From NCBI RefSeq assembly GCF_001624695.1, contig NZ_JSEP01000008.1:186001-250000 (forward strand): a DNA stretch of 64,000 nt, written 5' to 3'. Origin of the DNA: Labrenzia sp. OB1 (GTDB lineage Bacteria; Pseudomonadota; Alphaproteobacteria; Rhizobiales; Stappiaceae). The notes under the pieces were generated by a model. That model had not been told where the DNA came from. It saw only the letters and a program-made list of their open reading frames with translations, and ran no database searches. Shown in pieces: positions 62,187-64,000 of the stretch (its first letter is position 1; the number at the start of each line of letters is the position of its first letter). A program made the position numbers and the translations under genes.

Positions 62187-62501
62187 TCAGATCGTCGGAT
62201 CGTGCCGCTTTTCCTTGAAGATCAGCCAGAGATTGCGGAAATAGATCAACAGGCCCAGTCCCTGACCGGCAATGAACACCGGATCCTGGCGCTGTATGGA
62301 ATAGATCAGCAAAAGCACCCCGCCGGCGATGGAAAAGAACCAGAAGGCGACGGGAACGATGGAGCGGCCAACCCGCTCGGATGCGATCCACTGAATGACG
62401 AACCGCATCATGAACATCGCCTGGGCGATGAAACCGAGGATAATCCAGAGATCGAATTGCTCGACGAATACCGCGTGCAGCCAGTCAAAAAGTGCGTTCA
62501 T
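62187..62501 (-). CDS. lipid-A-disaccharide synthase N-terminal-domain membrane protein
   Basis: A 104-residue protein of the LpxB_N domain family, not LpxB itself. Three hydrophobic segments are visible: residues about 17-35 (LWIILGFIAQAMFMMRFV), 50-68 (VAFWFFSIAGGVLLLIYSI) and 75-92. RFVIQWIASERVGRSIVPVAFWFFSI is the domain hallmark. Such stand-alone proteins lie beside ArnC-like glycosyltransferases and may be partners in flipping or using lipid-linked sugars. It is 77 bases behind the glycosyltransferase gene on the same strand and convergent with metC. Confidence 0.9.
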   Translation of the reverse strand: MNALFDWLHAVFVEQFDLWIILGFIAQAMFMMRFVIQWIASERVGRSIVPVAFWFFSIAGGVLLLIYSIQRQDPVFIAGQGLGLLIYFRNLWLIFKEKRHDPTI

Positions 62502-62578
62502 GTGAGGTCCAGTCGGTGTTTTCGGTCTTTCGGCGGTTTTTCTAGCGGCATCGGTGCTTCAAGGGGCCAGACGATAGA

Positions 62579-63340
62579 TCAGGTCAGTGCCCGGACTTCG
62601 GGAATTTTCTTGCGGCGGCGGCGCAACCACCAGACACCGGCAAGATCGAGTATTCCGACAAGCGCCCGGTCGAAGATCCCGTATTTGGACGTGCCGTGCC
62701 GCCGCTGCCGGTCCTGCACGTCGATATGGGTCACGCCGTAGCCTTCGCGGATGACAAGCGCAGGAAGAAACCGGTGCCAGCTGTCGAAATACGGCAACTG
62801 CAGAAACACTTCACGCCGCAGGGCCTTGAGGCCGCAGCCGCTGTCGCGGGTGTTGTCGCGCAGGATCGCGCCGCGAATCTTGTTGGCGAATTTGGACGCA
62901 TAACGCTTTGCAAGACTGGCCTTGCGGCCGAGCCTTTGACCGGCTGCCAATGCGACAGCGGGGCCGGCCGCTTCGAGCGCATCCAGCAGCTTGGGTATGT
63001 ATGCCGGATTGTTTTCCCCGTCACCGTCAATCGTCGCGACGATATCGCCGCGGGCATGCTGTACACCAGTGCGCACAGCGCAGCTCTGGCCGCATGAGTT
63101 TTCATGCCGGATCGGACGCAACCAGTCATGGGTTGCCGCGTAATCCTGCAGAACGATGTCCGTGCCGTCGGATGACCCGTCATCGATGACAATGACTTCA
63201 AAACGCCGGCCGTCCAGAGCCGTTTCGATCTCGTCGAGAAGGATCGGCAGGTTTTGGGCCTCATCCTTGGCGGGAACGACAACGGTGACGGCGAGCGATC
63301 CCCTGTTTGCGGCCAGACCTTCCAGAAAGCTTTGGGTCAT
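62579..63340 (-). CDS. family 2 glycosyltransferase (DPM1/ArnC-like)
   Basis: A GT-A fold enzyme that probably moves a sugar from a nucleotide to polyprenyl phosphate. It has VTVVVPAKDEAQNLPILLDEIE, IDDGSSDGT and the metal-binding DGDGENNP; SGCGLKALRREVF and HRFLPALVIREGYGVTHIDVQDRQRRHGTSKYG are typical of the DPM1 branch. Length is 253 residues; only one weak hydrophobic stretch (ALVGILDLAGVWWL) lies near the C-terminus, so it lacks the usual two anchor helices of ArnC. The ATG at 63340 overlaps the PAP2 stop as ATGA. It lies with PAP2 and LpxB_N genes, suggesting lipid A or envelope glycolipid modification. Confidence 0.93.
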   Translation of the reverse strand: MTQSFLEGLAANRGSLAVTVVVPAKDEAQNLPILLDEIETALDGRRFEVIVIDDGSSDGTDIVLQDYAATHDWLRPIRHENSCGQSCAVRTGVQHARGDIVATIDGDGENNPAYIPKLLDALEAAGPAVALAAGQRLGRKASLAKRYASKFANKIRGAILRDNTRDSGCGLKALRREVFLQLPYFDSWHRFLPALVIREGYGVTHIDVQDRQRRHGTSKYGIFDRALVGILDLAGVWWLRRRRKKIPEVRALT

Positions 63341-64000
63341 GAGCGTGTCCGTTCTGCCTGTTCCGCCATTTGCGCCTCCGCCAGAACCCGCTCCGCGCCG
63401 CGCCGTCCGCGAATAACCTGCCAGACCGCACGCAGGCACGCCATTGCGGACAGCGTATTCATGTTGGGAACGATCTTGCCGGAAGCTGACAAGTGAAAAC
63501 CGATCCGCCGGCGCGCCATCGCCCGGACGGAAAAGAACGTGAAGGTCATGCCCAGCAAGGTGCCCGCAATGACGTCGCTCGGATAGTGGGCACCGACCAT
63601 GACCCGGCTGAAGGCCAGCCAGAAGGCAGCGACCACGATCAGCCAGCGGTACGCGGGAAAGATGAAGGCAAGTGCTGTGGCGAGCGCGGCCACGGTGGTC
63701 GAATGGCCTGACGGAAAGCTCGTATAGCTGCCGTTGAAGGCCAGAAAGTCAAAATGGACAGGGCCGAATTCCTCGTAGAGTTTCGGCCGGGCGCGCCCGA
63801 GCGACCACTTGAAGACGATTGCCAGAAGGCCGGTTGCGGCAACTGTATAGAAGATGAATGCCGCATAGGTGAATAAGGCGCCGATGGCCATGCGCAAACG
63901 AAACGCATAGCGTCCCGCGTCCACCGCCAGCAAGGCAAGGCAGACGATGCCCGTGGATCCAAGTATCCAGTCGGACTTGCCGAGATCGGTGAAAACCCGA
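63337..64000 (-). CDS. PAP2-family phosphatase, start cut by the window end
   Basis: A membrane phosphatase acting on lipid phosphates such as undecaprenyl diphosphate or lipid A. All three motifs are present: KWSLGRARP (KX6RP), SFPSGHSTT (PSGH) and SRVMVGAHYPSD (SRX5HX3D). At least four hydrophobic segments are visible. The open frame continues to the last base of the window (…VFTDLGKSDWILGSTG…), so the N-terminus lies outside. The C-terminal tail of about 60 residues is basic and Ala/Arg-rich. It is translationally coupled to the glycosyltransferase gene. Confidence 0.93.
   Translation of the reverse strand, partial: RVFTDLGKSDWILGSTGIVCLALLAVDAGRYAFRLRMAIGALFTYAAFIFYTVAATGLLAIVFKWSLGRARPKLYEEFGPVHFDFLAFNGSYTSFPSGHSTTVAALATALAFIFPAYRWLIVVAAFWLAFSRVMVGAHYPSDVIAGTLLGMTFTFFSVRAMARRRIGFHLSASGKIVPNMNTLSAMACLRAVWQVIRGRRGAERVLAEAQMAEQAERTRS

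Noticed and set aside
1..64000. Insertion sequences, prophage or CRISPR arrays
   Set aside because: No transposase, integrase, phage structural gene, or regularly spaced repeat was recognised anywhere in the window.

Overview
The window looks like chromosomal DNA of an alphaproteobacterium in the Hyphomicrobiales, most likely a marine Stappiaceae/Roseibium (Labrenzia)-type organism. That assignment is inference from gene content: a sufS2BCDS1TA-style Fe-S operon, the valS-popZ-tolC-pcm order, aerobic cob genes with CobN, an aapJQMP amino-acid transporter, and alphaproteobacterial operators (Irr-like ICE, TGA-N9-TCA iron box, GTTC-N7-GTTC LexA box). No insertion sequence, prophage or CRISPR array was seen. 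Coding density is high and most genes have typical high-GC codon use.

Layout. 0.1-4.6 kb: a degenerate sulfotransferase-like gene, a DEAD-box RNA helicase, a cytoplasmic diguanylate cyclase and TenA. 4.6-11.8 kb: a minus-strand suf operon (class I desulfurase, SufB, C, D, S, T, A), with tenA 41 bases behind it and an Irr-like palindrome in its upstream region. 12-21 kb: a hydrolase, a repeat-rich gap, then DUF2155, valS, DUF1284, popZ, tolC and pcm. 21.3-23 kb: tRNA-Cys, a YbdK-type ligase and a 78-residue gene with a LexA box just upstream. 23.2-33.8 kb: cobalamin genes. cobC-cobD run on the plus strand; cobP-cobW-cobN-cobO-GNAT-YrhK-cobQ run on the minus strand behind a cobalamin riboswitch. 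34-39 kb: tRNA-Asn, an acetyltransferase and an iron-siderophore ABC transporter with a RirA-type operator. 39-46.6 kb: galE, a secreted protein of unknown function, then an FAD oxidoreductase-DUF1365-Cfa operon, an SDR gene and a ChrR-like cupin protein.

46.9-55.6 kb: cysK, cardiolipin synthase, an AlaX editing protein, then a duplicated block. Copy 1 is GFA (intact)-sseA (remnant)-globin-coupled transducer. Copy 2 is GFA (remnant)-sseA (intact)-globin-coupled transducer. 56-64 kb: aapJQMP, metC, and a lipid-modification group (LpxB-N domain protein, family 2 glycosyltransferase, PAP2 phosphatase cut by the window end).

The observations most worth following are: (1) the ChrR-like protein, which keeps the cupin zinc ligands but has lost three of four anti-sigma-domain zinc ligands, has no rpoE beside it, and sits among three promoters resembling singlet-oxygen RpoE promoters; (2) the tandem duplication with reciprocal gene decay; (3) the apparently SOS-controlled 78-residue protein; and (4) the iron-responsive operators at suf and at the siderophore locus. 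All positions and motif matches come from reading the sequence by eye. No database search or alignment program was run.
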